NCBI RefSeq assembly: GCF_003326755.1
Contig: NZ_JPWH01000008.1
Location: forward strand, 1-64,000
Direction of reading: 5' to 3'
Length of the DNA stretch: 64,000 nt
DNA from: Thalassospira profundimaris
Lineage (GTDB): Bacteria > Pseudomonadota > Alphaproteobacteria > Rhodospirillales > Thalassospiraceae
This document shows, one piece after another, positions 36,102 to 45,560 of this stretch. Both the position numbers and the translations under genes were made by a program. The stretch's first letter is position 1. Each line of letters opens with the position of its first letter. The notes beneath the pieces were generated by a model that saw only the letters and a program-made list of their open reading frames with translations, was not told where the DNA came from and made no database searches.

Positions 36102-36405
36102 CCTGACCGATAGCCAAACCCGTTTGGCGCAATAAACGGTTTGGGCGGTGAAGGTGGTGGCAGACCTGTTTTTTGCCGTGGCGGGAGGGTGGCTTCGGCA
36201 CGGCATATCCAAGACTTTAGTTCTATTGAATCTGGTATTTCCTGTGACGTTAGGGAATTCAGGCATTTGCCCGGTTGCGGTATTCAAAACAGCCGTGTAA
36301 AAATAATTGGCATTCCAGTACCGAATAATGGTATTTCACTTTTGACCCCATACCGTCGGGGTGCAATTTTTATTTGGGCCGGGCCACAGACAAGGATCAG
36401 CCAGC
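36102..36405. other. Spacer between the cyclase and pccB
   Basis: No gene is supported. An imperfect hairpin CCAAACCCGTT / AACGGTTTGG (about 36113-36146) lies just after the cyclase stop but has no T run. The right part is AT-richer and should hold the carboxylase promoter; no clear sigma-70 match is claimed. Confidence 0.4.
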
Positions 36406-37938
36406 ATGCAGGAAATCATCACCAGACTCGAAGAAATGCGCGCCGATGCCGCAATGGGCGGCGGGCAGACGCGCATCGACAAACAGCACGCCAAAGGCAA
36501 ACTTACCGCGCGCGAACGCCTTGATGTGCTGCTTGACGAAGGCAGTTTCGAGGAATGGGACATGTTTGTCGAACATGATTGCGTTGATTTCGGCATGACC
36601 GAAAACCGCATTCCCGGGGATGGTGTTGTAACCGGTCATGGCACAATCAATGGCCGTCTGGTTTTTGTCTTCAGCCAGGATTTCACGGTGTTTGGTGGTG
36701 CGCTTTCTGGCGCGCATGCCCGCAAGATTTGCAAAATCATGGATCAGGCGATGAAGGTTGGCGCGCCTGTGATCGGCCTCAATGATTCCGGCGGGGCGCG
36801 TATTCAGGAAGGTGTCGAAAGCCTGGCGGGCTATGCCGATGTGTTTCAACGCAATGTCGAGGCATCGGGTGTGATCCCGCAAATTTCGCTGATCATGGGG
36901 CCGTGTGCGGGCGGGGCGGTGTACAGCCCGGCCATGACGGACTTTATTTTCATGGTCAAGGACAGCTCCTATATGTTCGTGACCGGGCCGGATGTGGTGA
37001 AAACCGTTACCCACGAGGAAGTTACCCACGAGGAACTGGGCGGGGCGATGACGCACACCGCCGTTTCCGGCGTGGCGGATCTGGCCTTTGAAAACGATGT
37101 CGATTTGCTGCTGCAAACCCGCCGTTTCATCGATTTCCTGCCGTTATCGAACAAGGAACAGCCGCCTGCGCGCACATGCGAGGACCCGGTGGATCGCGAT
37201 GATTATTCGCTTGATACCCTGGTGCCCGAAAACCCCAACATGCCTTACGACATGAAGGAGCTGATCCTTAAAACCGTCGATGAAGGCGACTTTTACGAAA
37301 TCCAGCCCGATTACGCCAAAAACATCATTATCGGCATGGCCCGCATGGATGGCCGCGCGGTGGGCATTGTTGCCAACCAGCCGATGGTTCTGGCGGGCTG
37401 TCTGGATATTGCCAGCTCCAAAAAGGCGGCACGCTTTGTGCGTTTCTGTGATGCCTATAACATTCCCATCGTCACCTTTGTTGATGTGCCGGGCTTTATG
37501 CCGGGCACGGCACAGGAACTGGGCGGCATCATCAAACACGGTGCCAAGCTGCTTTATGCCTATGCCGAGGCAACAGTGCCCAAGGTGACGGTGATTACCC
37601 GCAAGGCTTATGGCGGGGCCTATGACGTGATGGCGTCCAAACATCTGCGTGGTGATGTCAACTATGCCTGGCCCAGTGCCGAAATTGCGGTGATGGGGCC
37701 AAAAGGGGCGGTGGAAATCATTTTCCGGGCCGATATGAACGACCCCGCGAAAATCGAGGCCCGCACCGAAGAATACCGCCAGAAATTTGCCAACCCGTTT
37801 GTTGCGGGGCGCAAGGGCTTTATCGATGATGTCATTATGCCGCATGGTACACGGCGCCGGGTGTGCAAGTCGCTTGCGATGCTGCGCAACAAGGACGTCA
37901 AGAACCCTGCCAAAAAACACGGCAATATCCCGTTATAA
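36406..37938 (+). CDS. pccB: Propionyl-CoA carboxylase beta (carboxyltransferase) subunit
   Basis: Transfers the carboxyl group from biotin to propionyl-CoA, giving methylmalonyl-CoA. The 510-residue protein has both crotonase-like halves: the N-terminal [19 protein letters not shown] and [24 protein letters not shown], and the C-terminal [40 protein letters not shown] region with [10 protein letters not shown]. The aspartate and size favour propionyl-CoA rather than acetyl-CoA specificity. ATG 36406 is chosen from the family start [10 protein letters not shown]; an open extension to 36361 is not conserved. Operon with pccA 17 bases downstream. A perfect 15-base tandem repeat (37006-37035) encodes VTHEE twice. 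Confidence 0.92.
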   Translation: MQEIITRLEEMRADAAMGGGQTRIDKQHAKGKLTARERLDVLLDEGSFEEWDMFVEHDCVDFGMTENRIPGDGVVTGHGTINGRLVFVFSQDFTVFGGALSGAHARKICKIMDQAMKVGAPVIGLNDSGGARIQEGVESLAGYADVFQRNVEASGVIPQISLIMGPCAGGAVYSPAMTDFIFMVKDSSYMFVTGPDVVKTVTHEEVTHEELGGAMTHTAVSGVADLAFENDVDLLLQTRRFIDFLPLSNKEQPPARTCEDPVDRDDYSLDTLVPENPNMPYDMKELILKTVDEGDFYEIQPDYAKNIIIGMARMDGRAVGIVANQPMVLAGCLDIASSKKAARFVRFCDAYNIPIVTFVDVPGFMPGTAQELGGIIKHGAKLLYAYAEATVPKVTVITRKAYGGAYDVMASKHLRGDVNYAWPSAEIAVMGPKGAVEIIFRADMNDPAKIEARTEEYRQKFANPFVAGRKGFIDDVIMPHGTRRRVCKSLAMLRNKDVKNPAKKHGNIPL

Positions 37939-37955
37939 GCCCGGAGCACCCAGAA

Positions 37956-39953
37956 ATGTTCAAAAAAATCCTGATTGCCAACCGCGGCGAAATTGCCTGC
38001 CGTGTCATTAAATCCGCCCGCAAAATGGGCATCGCCACTGTGGCGGTTTATTCGGATGCCGATAAAAACGCCCTGCATGTGCAAATGGCCGATGAAGCCG
38101 TGCATATTGGGGCGGCACCGTCCAACCAGTCCTATCTGCTGATTGATAAAATCATCGCGGCCTGCAAACAAACCGGGGCCCAGGCCGTGCATCCCGGTTA
38201 TGGTTTCCTGTCGGAAAACCAGAACTTTGCCAAGGCCCTGGCCGAGGCGGAAATTGAATTTATCGGCCCGCCAACCGGCGCGATTGCCGCCATGGGCGAT
38301 AAAATCACCTCGAAAAAAATCGCGGCGGATGCCGGGGTGTCCACCGTGCCGGGCTATATGGGCGTGATCAAGGATACCGACGAAGCGATCAAAATCGCCA
38401 ATGAGGTCGGTTATCCGGTAATGCTCAAGGCATCGGCAGGCGGTGGTGGCAAGGGCATGCGTATTGCGCATAATGATGCCGAATGCCGCGAGGGGTTTGA
38501 GCGTGCAACCTCCGAAGCTGCATCCAGCTTTGGCGATGATCGCGTTTTTATCGAAAAGTTCGTCGAACAGCCGCGCCATATTGAAATTCAGGTGCTGGCC
38601 GATAAACACGGCAATGCCATTTACCTTGGCGAACGCGAATGCTCCATCCAGCGTCGCCATCAAAAGGTGGTGGAAGAAGCCCCGTCTTCCTTTATTGACC
38701 CTGAAACCCGCAAGGCTATGGGTGAACAGGCCGTCGCACTGGCGCGTGCGGTGGAATATTGCTCCGCCGGGACGGTGGAATTCATTGTTGATAAAAACAA
38801 GAATTTCTATTTCCTTGAAATGAATACCCGCCTGCAGGTCGAACATCCGGTGACGGAGCTTGTCACCAAGCAGGACCTGGTGGAATGGATGATCCGCATT
38901 GCCTATGGCGAGGAACTGACCCTGCATCAGGATGACGTCACCCTGACCGGCTGGGCGATGGAAACCCGCATCTATGCCGAGGACCCGTTCCGCGAATTTC
39001 TGCCCTCCACCGGCCGCCTTGTCCATTACCAGCCGCCTGTGGAAACCGATAATGTCCGTGTGGATACCGGCGTGTTCGAGGGCGGTGAAATTTCCATGTT
39101 TTATGACCCGATGGTGGCAAAGCTGGTTAGCTATGGTGCCGACCGGGAAGAGGCCATTCATCATATGCGAAGCGCACTGGATGCCTATTTCATCCGCGGC
39201 ATTTCGCACAATATTCCGTTCCTGGCAGCCGTTATGGCCAATAAACGCTTTCAGGATGGCAATATCACCACCAACTTCATTGCCGAAGAATACCCGCATG
39301 GGTTCTCGGCCGATGACCTGCCCAATGATGACCCGCAAACCCTGATCACGGTGGCGGCCTATATCAATCAGCGCATGGCGGAACGCAATGGCGGCATTAG
39401 CGGCCAGTACCGTGAAAATGCCGCCCCGGTGCATGAAAGCTGGGTGGCTGTCACCGGTGATGATCACACGCCGTTTGATATTGAAGTGGATGGCGTTAAC
39501 GGTGATTACATTGTCGCCATCGGCGATCGCAGCTTTGGTATCGTGTCGGACTGGAAAATTGGCGACAGCCTGTTTCATGGCGAAATTGACGGTGTGCCGC
39601 TATGTGTGCAGGTCGATGTGGATGGCACTGGCTATCGTCTTGCCACCAATGGCGTACAAAAAACCATCAAGGTTTTGCGCCCGCGCATTGCCGAACTGCA
39701 AAAACTGATGCCGTTCAAGGCCCCGCCTGACATGTCCAACTTCCTGCTTTCCCCGATGCCGGGCCTTTTGGTCAAGGTCTCGGTCGAGGAAGGTCAAACC
39801 GTCCAGCCCGGTCAGGAATTGTGTATCCTTGAAGCCATGAAAATGGAAAACGTTCTGAAAGCCGAAAGCAAGGGGGTTGTCAAAACCATCCATGCCAGGC
39901 AGGGGGCGAACCTGTCGGTTGACGCGATTATCATCGAGTTTGAAAAGGACTGA
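37956..39953 (+). CDS. pccA: Propionyl-CoA carboxylase alpha (biotin carboxylase/BCCP) subunit
   Basis: Carboxylates its own biotin with ATP and bicarbonate, then delivers it to the beta subunit. The 665-residue protein has the biotin-carboxylase ATP-grasp domain (about 1-450; FKKILIANRGEIACRV at the start, glycine-rich KASAGGGGKGM and EMNTRLQVEHPVTE), a linker BT domain and a C-terminal biotinyl domain with EAMKMEN, biotin on K629. An open frame upstream to 37863 overlaps pccB and is rejected; CCGGAG precedes the ATG at 37956. Together with pccB this gives the first step of propionate catabolism; the mutase is not in the window. Confidence 0.95.
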   Translation: MFKKILIANRGEIACRVIKSARKMGIATVAVYSDADKNALHVQMADEAVHIGAAPSNQSYLLIDKIIAACKQTGAQAVHPGYGFLSENQNFAKALAEAEIEFIGPPTGAIAAMGDKITSKKIAADAGVSTVPGYMGVIKDTDEAIKIANEVGYPVMLKASAGGGGKGMRIAHNDAECREGFERATSEAASSFGDDRVFIEKFVEQPRHIEIQVLADKHGNAIYLGERECSIQRRHQKVVEEAPSSFIDPETRKAMGEQAVALARAVEYCSAGTVEFIVDKNKNFYFLEMNTRLQVEHPVTELVTKQDLVEWMIRIAYGEELTLHQDDVTLTGWAMETRIYAEDPFREFLPSTGRLVHYQPPVETDNVRVDTGVFEGGEISMFYDPMVAKLVSYGADREEAIHHMRSALDAYFIRGISHNIPFLAAVMANKRFQDGNITTNFIAEEYPHGFSADDLPNDDPQTLITVAAYINQRMAERNGGISGQYRENAAPVHESWVAVTGDDHTPFDIEVDGVNGDYIVAIGDRSFGIVSDWKIGDSLFHGEIDGVPLCVQVDVDGTGYRLATNGVQKTIKVLRPRIAELQKLMPFKAPPDMSNFLLSPMPGLLVKVSVEEGQTVQPGQELCILEAMKMENVLKAESKGVVKTIHARQGANLSVDAIIIEFEKD

Positions 39954-40022
39954 TCGACAGGGCAGGCATGGCATAAATTCAAAATACGGCAGTTTTGCCG
40001 AAGCATGATGCTCGATATGACG

Positions 40023-40055
40023 GGTCGGTGGTCAATGTGACTGCCGACCTTTTTT
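40023..40055 (+). terminator. Terminator of the pccBA operon
   Basis: Stem GGTCGG (40023-40028) with CCGACC (40044-40049), extended by inner GTCA/TGAC, followed by six T residues. It lies 70 bases after the pccA stop. Confidence 0.82.
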
Positions 40056-40384
40056 CAATCTTGAATTGGGCTTTGTGCACGTTTTCCAGAGAGGAAATCA
40101 GTGAAAATTTTAATTATACTTTAGTATGTTTCATCCTGGTTCCAATTTTTAGCAACACCTCAGGCTGATTGTGAAAAAATCCATTGTTAACATAATCGTA
40201 CTTTGTTTGTTTTAGGGATTGTTAAATTATGGCTGTAATCGGTGATTTCCGGGTAGCGTGTTTTTGATGCAGGCATTTTCGCCCCACACTTGACACAAGT
40301 CAACGTAAACCCCTCCTATGGTATATATTTACCATACGAAGGTTTGGGTTTATCCGTGGTCGGGTGCAGTGGAAGGGAAAGCCG
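40056..40384. other. AT-rich spacer with palindrome upstream of the chemoreceptor
   Basis: No gene seen. The stretch is clearly more AT-rich than its neighbours. It holds TTGACA at 40290-40295 and the inverted repeat TATGGTA-TATATT-TACCATA at 40317-40336, about 50 bases before the receptor start. The distance from TTGACA to any good -10 element is not ideal, so the promoter is left as a candidate. Confidence 0.4.
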
Positions 40385-42577
40385 ATGTCATTATTTTCTT
40401 TGTCGCGTATAAAAACAATTCAACTCAAGATTGCTATGGTCTCCGGGGCGTGCCTTATCGCGACCATTGCTGCTCTTGTCGGGTACAATCTTGTCTCAAC
40501 CCGGATCAGCAACGATTATATCACGTCGGAAGTGATGGGAATTGTCGATGCGCAGGTTAAGGAAACGCTGTTAAACCGGGCACAGTTTGAAGCAAAGAAA
40601 ATCGAGGAGGAACTCGATACCGCGTTTGATGCGGCACGCAATCTGGCACAGGCTTTTTCGGTTCTGGCCGATGATAAAGCCGCTGGGACACCGCCAGCAG
40701 ATCGGCGTCGCCAGTTCAACGCGGTTCTGGAACGTGTTCTTGAAGACAACAAAGCCTTTAACGGGACCTATTCCGCCTGGGAACCCAATGCACTGGACGG
40801 TAATGATGCGGCTTTTAAGGGCAATCGGAATATGGGATCCGATGACACGGGCCGTTTTCTACCTTACTGGACCCGCAATGCCAGTGGCGACATCGCCATT
40901 CAGCCACTGGTGGAATATGACAGCAGCGCAAAACACCCCAACGGGCTGATAAAGGGCGACTGGTATATTTCCCCGTCGCGCACCGGCAAGGAAAACATTC
41001 TCGGGCCGTTGCCTTATATCGTTCAGGGAAAATCGGTGTTTTTGGCCACCATGTCGGTTCCGGTGATGGTCGATGGCAAATTTGCCGGTGTTGCCGGTGC
41101 CGACTATGATCTGGAATTTGTTCAGAAACTTGCCGTATCGGTGCAACAGTCGCTCTATGAAGGTCAGGGCGATGTGGTTATCATGGGCAATAATGGCCTG
41201 ATTATCGCCAATAGCGGCAATGCACAAACCATTGGCCAGGATACTGCAACGGTCAATAATCGCTGGCATTCGGGTTTTGAGGCGATCGAGGCGGGTAAAG
41301 CCTTGATCCGTGACGATGCCAATTCCCCCGATATTGAAGTTTTCGCCCCGATCGAGACGGGGGCGAACCAGCGGCCGTGGTCGATTCTGATTTCGGTGCC
41401 GCGTGAAGTGGTCCAGGCCACTGTCAACGACCTGGAAAATGCCATCAGTTCGCGGACATCCGACAGCATTTTCTGGTCTGTTGTTGTGGGGCTGGTCATT
41501 GCGGCAATCGCGATTATCCTGATTGTGCTGGCGGCACGTTCGATCGCACGGCCCATTCGCCAGTGTGCCGATTTTGCCAATGGCATTGCGCGCAATGATT
41601 TTGACCAAACCCTGCATATTGATCAACAGGACGAAGTTGGTGTGCTGGCCCAGGCATTGGGCAAAATGCTGGAGGATTTAAAGCGCAATATTGCCCAGCG
41701 TGCCGAGGACCAGGCCCGTGCCGAGGAAGATCGACGCAAAGCCCTCAATTCAATGGCCGACGAATTTGAATCATCGGTTGGCGGGCTGGTATCTGGCGTG
41801 ACAATGGCGGCAACGGAATTGCAGGCAACGGCAAAGTCCATGTCGCAAACGGCCAATACCACCAGCGAACGGGCAGTGGTTGTGGCGGCTGCCTCGGAAC
41901 AAACGGCCAAAAATGTGCAAACCGTTGCCTCCGCCACCGAGGAACTTTCGGCATCCTTTATCGAGATTGGCGCCCGTGTCGAGGAATCGACCGAAATTAT
42001 CGCATCTGCGGTGCGTCAGGCCCTTGATACCAACGCAAAAGTGCGCGGGTTGAACGAGGCTGCCCAGAAAATTGACGAGGTTGTTTTGCTGATCAATGAT
42101 ATTGCCGGTAAAACCAATCTTCTGGCGCTGAATGCCACCATCGAGGCGGCCCGCGCGGGGGATGCGGGCAAGGGGTTTGCCGTTGTTGCCTCCGAGGTTA
42201 AAACCCTTGCCACCCAAACCGCCCGTGCCACCGACGAGATTGCCGGGCATATCAAGGCCATCCAGGAAGCCACGGGCAGTTCCGCCATTGCGATCAAGGA
42301 AATTTCCGACACCATTAGCAGTGTGAATGACATATCGACCGGTATCGCGTCTGCCATTCAGGAGCAAACGGCGGCGACACAGGAAATTTCGCGCAACATC
42401 TCTCAGGCGGCGTCGGGCACGGCAGATGTGTCCTCCAACATCGATGATGTCACCCGTGCTGCTGGCGAGACCGGCGGGGCTGCCGACGAGGTGCTAACAG
42501 CCGCAGCCGAGCTTGGCAAAAATGGAACCTCGCTTATGGATCAGGTCGAAATTTTCCTGAAAACCGTCCGGCGTTAA
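40385..42577 (+). CDS. Methyl-accepting chemotaxis protein with Cache sensor
   Basis: Membrane chemoreceptor feeding the CheA kinase. The 730-residue protein has TM1 (about 18-40), a large periplasmic dCache-type ligand domain (about 45-345, with NGTYSAWEPNALDG and a YWTRNASGDIAIQPLVEYD block containing the Cache fold motifs), TM2 (about 362-385), a HAMP domain and a C-terminal signalling domain whose hairpin tip contains IAGKTNLLALNATIEAARAG. No C-terminal CheR/CheB tether pentapeptide (ends KTVRR). GGAAGGG at 40371-40377 fixes the ATG; a GTG at 40364 is less likely. Dipeptide composition of the ligand pocket does not identify the attractant. Confidence 0.93.
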   Translation: MSLFSLSRIKTIQLKIAMVSGACLIATIAALVGYNLVSTRISNDYITSEVMGIVDAQVKETLLNRAQFEAKKIEEELDTAFDAARNLAQAFSVLADDKAAGTPPADRRRQFNAVLERVLEDNKAFNGTYSAWEPNALDGNDAAFKGNRNMGSDDTGRFLPYWTRNASGDIAIQPLVEYDSSAKHPNGLIKGDWYISPSRTGKENILGPLPYIVQGKSVFLATMSVPVMVDGKFAGVAGADYDLEFVQKLAVSVQQSLYEGQGDVVIMGNNGLIIANSGNAQTIGQDTATVNNRWHSGFEAIEAGKALIRDDANSPDIEVFAPIETGANQRPWSILISVPREVVQATVNDLENAISSRTSDSIFWSVVVGLVIAAIAIILIVLAARSIARPIRQCADFANGIARNDFDQTLHIDQQDEVGVLAQALGKMLEDLKRNIAQRAEDQARAEEDRRKALNSMADEFESSVGGLVSGVTMAATELQATAKSMSQTANTTSERAVVVAAASEQTAKNVQTVASATEELSASFIEIGARVEESTEIIASAVRQALDTNAKVRGLNEAAQKIDEVVLLINDIAGKTNLLALNATIEAARAGDAGKGFAVVASEVKTLATQTARATDEIAGHIKAIQEATGSSAIAIKEISDTISSVNDISTGIASAIQEQTAATQEISRNISQAASGTADVSSNIDDVTRAAGETGGAADEVLTAAAELGKNGTSLMDQVEIFLKTVRR

Positions 42578-42626
42578 GCCGGGGCGAGCGAGGCGCAAAA
42601 GCCCGAAGGGCTGTTCTATCGGCTTG

Positions 42627-42659
42627 GGTACCTTCGCCAATTTGCGAAGGTACCTTTTT
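42627..42659 (+). terminator. Terminator after the chemoreceptor gene
   Basis: Perfect 11-bp stem GGTACCTTCGC (42627-42637) and GCGAAGGTACC (42644-42654), 6-base loop, followed by TTTTTAATTT. Confidence 0.9.
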
Positions 42660-42695
42660 AATTTGTCGGCTTTATTTTGTCCGCGCAGGACGGGT

Positions 42696-42734
42696 AAAAA
42701 GGCAAAGCCGCCAGGGCATTCCCGGCGGCTTTGC
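42696..42734 (-). terminator. Terminator of the SDR gene
   Basis: Perfect 12-bp stem GGCAAAGCCGCC (42701-42712) and GGCGGCTTTGCC (42723-42734). On the minus strand it starts 11 bases after the SDR stop and is followed by TTTTT. Confidence 0.88.
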
Positions 42735-42744
42735 CATTATGGTC

Positions 42745-43479
42745 TTAGAACGCGCTGACGGTCGGGCGAATGATCAGTTCGTTGACATCCACGTCTTTGG
42801 GCTGTTCGATGGCGTAGGCGACACCGCGTGCAATGGCATCGGGGCTGAGGCTGGCCTTGCGGAATTCCTTCAGCGCATTTTTTGATGTTTCCTCGGTAAT
42901 GTCATTGCCCAGTTCGGTTTCGACCACACCGGGGCAGATGGTGGTGACACGTGTGGTTTGGGATTCCTGGCGCAGCCCTTCGGAAATGGCCCAAACGGCA
43001 TATTTGGTGGCACAATAAACAGCCCCCGTTGGCACCACCACATGCGCCCCGATCGAGGCGGTATTGATGAAATGCCCCGATCCCTGTTTTTCAAAAAATG
43101 GCAGGGCGGCATTGATGCCATTGAGAACACCGCGAATATTGACATCAATCATGCGGTTCCATTCGTCGGTTTTGCGTGATGACAGCATGGATAACGGCAT
43201 TATCCCGGCGTTGGAGAACAGCACGTCCAGTTTGTCAAAATGCTCTATCGCGTAATCGACAAAGTCCTGCATGTTTTGCGCATCGGTAACATCTAGCCTG
43301 GCGAAGGCCGCCTTGCCGCCACTGGTATTGATTTCATGCGTCAGGGCTTCAAGCCGTTCAGTGCGCCGCGCACCCAAAAGAACGCAGGCACCTTTTTTCG
43401 CCAGCAGGCGTGCGGTTGCTTCGCCTATTCCGCTGCTTGCACCGGTAATGGCAACGACCTTGTTTTTAATGTCGGACAT
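42745..43479 (-). CDS. Short-chain dehydrogenase/reductase
   Basis: NAD(P)-dependent oxidoreductase of the classical SDR family. The 244-residue protein has the nucleotide-binding TGASSGIG (residues 12-19), NAG at about 90-92 and the catalytic set S142, Y155, K159 (VYCATK). The arginine pair ARR after strand 2 (about residue 38) suggests NADP preference. Most like the YdfG/short-chain group with broad substrate range; substrate unassigned. The ATG at 43479 (GGAGA six bases before) is preferred over a TTG three bases upstream. Its 5' leader could fold over the Shine-Dalgarno (see leader entry). Confidence 0.87.
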   Translation of the reverse strand: MSDIKNKVVAITGASSGIGEATARLLAKKGACVLLGARRTERLEALTHEINTSGGKAAFARLDVTDAQNMQDFVDYAIEHFDKLDVLFSNAGIMPLSMLSSRKTDEWNRMIDVNIRGVLNGINAALPFFEKQGSGHFINTASIGAHVVVPTGAVYCATKYAVWAISEGLRQESQTTRVTTICPGVVETELGNDITEETSKNALKEFRKASLSPDAIARGVAYAIEQPKDVDVNELIIRPTVSAF

Positions 43480-43557
43480 CAAAGTCTCCGTTCATGATCG
43501 GGGGATCAGGTTGTGTGTTTTTGCGATCAGCTGATTGACAAAAACTAAGACGGAGAC
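43480..43557 (-). promoter_or_regulatory. Structured leader of the SDR gene with possible Shine-Dalgarno masking
   Basis: On the minus strand the SDR Shine-Dalgarno lies in ACGGAGAC (43484-43491), and its exact complement GTCTCCGT is found upstream in the leader at 43550-43557, so an 8-bp long-range stem could hide the ribosome site. Between them are the palindromes TGATC-GGGG-GATCA (43495-43508) and ATCAGCTGAT (43526-43535). The rest of the 329-base divergent spacer (43558-43808) has no supported gene; a 66-codon open frame on the minus strand there lacks conserved features. Confidence 0.4.
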
Positions 43558-43808
43558 GGGAAGTGCAAAATACACACTCTGCCCGAAAGATTGCACAAAA
43601 CCACAAGCAATCGCATTGCCACTTTTCGCGCAAAAGTGATGGATCCGCACGAATAGGCGCCTTCGATGTCTGGTAACTGCTTTAAAACGCATTAACTATA
43701 AATAATGCAGGACTTTACCGGGCGTTTGCTCTGGCTTATGGTCGGCCGTCCTGTCGCAAGCGGCCCAAAAGGGCGGCAGGTCAATAATAATGAAATATGA
43801 GAGTGTGA

Positions 43809-44543
43809 ATGTTCAAGCTGATTGCCTTTGATGGTGATGATACGCTTTGGCACAATGAACCGTTATTTCGCGATGCCCATGTGCGTTTGCGTGCCATGCT
43901 GGAAAAATACGGTAACAGCGAGACCGTAGACGAACGGCTTTACAAGGCGGAACTCGAAAATCTGTCGATTTACGGTTACGGAATTACCGGCTTTACCCTG
44001 TCGATGATTGAAACTGCCATCGAGCTTTCCGACAAGCAAATCACGGCGGCGGAAATTCACGAGCTTGCTGAAATCGGCAAATCCATGCTGCGCGCACCCA
44101 CCCGGCTGATTGACGGGGCCACCACCGTGCTGGAGCATTTCGCCCGACAGCCCGATTGCAAAATAATCCTGATTACCAAGGGCGACTTGATCGCCCAGCA
44201 GCTTAAAATCGAACGCTCCGGGCTGGAAAAGCTGTTTGATGGTATCGAGATCGTTTCGGAAAAGGATCCGCTGACCTATCGCAACATTTTCGGGCGTTAT
44301 GGCGTGGATCCTTGTGAGGCCGTGATGATTGGCAATTCGATGAAGTCCGATATTTTGCCGGTGCTCGAATGCGGGGGGGCTGCCATTCATATTCCCTATG
44401 AAATCACGTGGGTGCATGAAATGGTTGGTCAGATCGAAATTGAAAATGATCTGTTCTGTGAGGCCGCCGACATTGCGCAGGTGCCCGAACTGATTACATC
44501 GTTAAGCAAAGAGCTTGACCGTGAAAGGATGGAAAATGTCTGA
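43809..44543 (+). CDS. HAD-family hydrolase (YjjG/COG1011-like)
   Basis: The 244-residue protein has motif I FDGDDTLWHN (nucleophile D8, acid D10), motif II in ILITKGDL, motif III lysine in SEKDPLTY and motif IV in MIGNSMKSDILP, with a C1 helical cap. A phosphatase of small phosphorylated metabolites or nucleotides is expected. Its last eight bases overlap the DUF1244 gene start, so the two are probably one translationally coupled unit. Confidence 0.85.
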   Translation: MFKLIAFDGDDTLWHNEPLFRDAHVRLRAMLEKYGNSETVDERLYKAELENLSIYGYGITGFTLSMIETAIELSDKQITAAEIHELAEIGKSMLRAPTRLIDGATTVLEHFARQPDCKIILITKGDLIAQQLKIERSGLEKLFDGIEIVSEKDPLTYRNIFGRYGVDPCEAVMIGNSMKSDILPVLECGGAAIHIPYEITWVHEMVGQIEIENDLFCEAADIAQVPELITSLSKELDRERMENV

Positions 44544-44919
44544 TTGTGCCGGATCAACCCTGAGCAACGAAGCTGCCACCGGCAATGGTGTTGCTGCCGA
44601 CCTGGATGCCCAGACCCGGCTGGAACTGGAAGCAGCGGCCTTTCGCGGTTTGGTCGGGCATTTGCAAAACCGCAAGGATGTGCAGAATATCGACCTGATG
44701 AACCTGGCCGGTTTTTGCCGCAATTGCCTGGCCAAATGGTATCTGGCCGCTGCGCGTGAACATGATGTGGCAATGGATTATGACCAGGCCCGCGAAGTCG
44801 TCTACGGGATGACCTATGATGCCTGGAAAGACAATTATCAGGCCCCGGCCAGCGAAGAACAAAAGCGCCTGTTCAAGGAAAACGCCCATCTGCATGCAGT
44901 GATTCCGGGCGCGAAATAA
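44536..44919 (+). CDS. DUF1244 family protein
   Basis: Small alphaproteobacterial protein of unknown function. The 127-residue product holds the family core: LELEAAAFRGLVGHLQNRKDVQNIDLMNLAGFCRNCLAKWY-like content with the C-R-N-C pair, then EVVYGMTYDAWK. It has about 28 extra N-terminal residues of low complexity before the core. The ATG at 44536 overlaps the end of the HAD gene by eight bases, with AAAGGA just upstream. The C-R-N-C pair could bind metal, but this is inference. Confidence 0.82.
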   Translation: MSDCAGSTLSNEAATGNGVAADLDAQTRLELEAAAFRGLVGHLQNRKDVQNIDLMNLAGFCRNCLAKWYLAAAREHDVAMDYDQAREVVYGMTYDAWKDNYQAPASEEQKRLFKENAHLHAVIPGAK

Positions 44920-45023
44920 TACGCGACGCACACTAATTGGCGGGCCAGACAGGATTGATGGTGCCTGATACCGGCCCCGCCTGCCTGTGCACAGAACGGC
45001 GCAACCAGAAAGGAAGGTATGAG

Positions 45024-45341
45024 ATGGCACAGACCGACCCCGACCCGCAAACCGGCAATGGCGATATTGCCGTTCTGGTGCGCATCGAAGGCCGGGTTCA
45101 GGGCGTTTGGTTTCGCGCCTGGACGGTGGAACAGGCGCGGAAACGCGGTTTGAACGGCTGGGTGCGCAACCGTCAGGATGGCACGGTAGAGGCTGTCTTT
45201 TGTGGGGTGCCATCGGCGGTGCAATCCATGCTGGTGGCTGCACGTCAGGGCCCGGAAGCCGCACGAGTGGACCGCCTGCACGAAGAGGCGATTCCCCTTG
45301 TTGAAGAATTTGCCGGTTTTGAGAAACGCTCCACTCTTTAG
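45024..45341 (+). CDS. acyP: Acylphosphatase
   Basis: Hydrolyses carboxyl-phosphate bonds of acyl phosphates. The 105-residue protein has the phosphate-binding loop GRVQGVWFR with catalytic R31 and the GWVRNRQDGTVEAVF motif with N49; the usual Y/F before R is W-F here, acceptable in the family. The ATG at 45024 is preceded by AGGAAGG; an upstream open frame to 44937 has no similarity. About 14 extra N-terminal residues precede the core. Lies 104 bases after DUF1244 and just before a strong terminator. Confidence 0.92.
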   Translation: MAQTDPDPQTGNGDIAVLVRIEGRVQGVWFRAWTVEQARKRGLNGWVRNRQDGTVEAVFCGVPSAVQSMLVAARQGPEAARVDRLHEEAIPLVEEFAGFEKRSTL

Positions 45342-45378
45342 TCGATGGCATCGTCAGCATAACCCTGAGTTTTTGGTG

Positions 45379-45408
45379 CGGCGCGTTTTGCATAATCGCG
45401 CCGTTTTT
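45379..45408 (+). terminator. Terminator after acyP
   Basis: Perfect 7-bp GC-rich stem CGGCGCG (45379-45385) and CGCGCCG (45397-45403), 11-base loop, followed by TTTTTG. Confidence 0.85.
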
Positions 45409-45560
45409 GTTTTCGATTCCATTGGTTTTATGGGCGTGCGTTGCAGGGCTTTCTTTAATTTGTGACAAAAAAAGGGTTTTCAACGGCGTACAACGTGGCA
45501 TCCTGCCTGTGATCCTGACCGCGCGGTCAACCGCTGTCAGATAACAGGGAGCATGAAAAG

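Noticed and set aside
37662-39578. Open frame of 638 codons on the minus strand across pccB/pccA
   Set aside because: Antisense shadow of the carboxylase genes; the composition (histidine- and glycine-rich) is typical of a reverse-frame artefact.
43492-43692. 66-codon open frame on the minus strand upstream of the SDR gene
   Set aside because: No Shine-Dalgarno, no conserved features, overlaps the structured leader of the SDR transcript.
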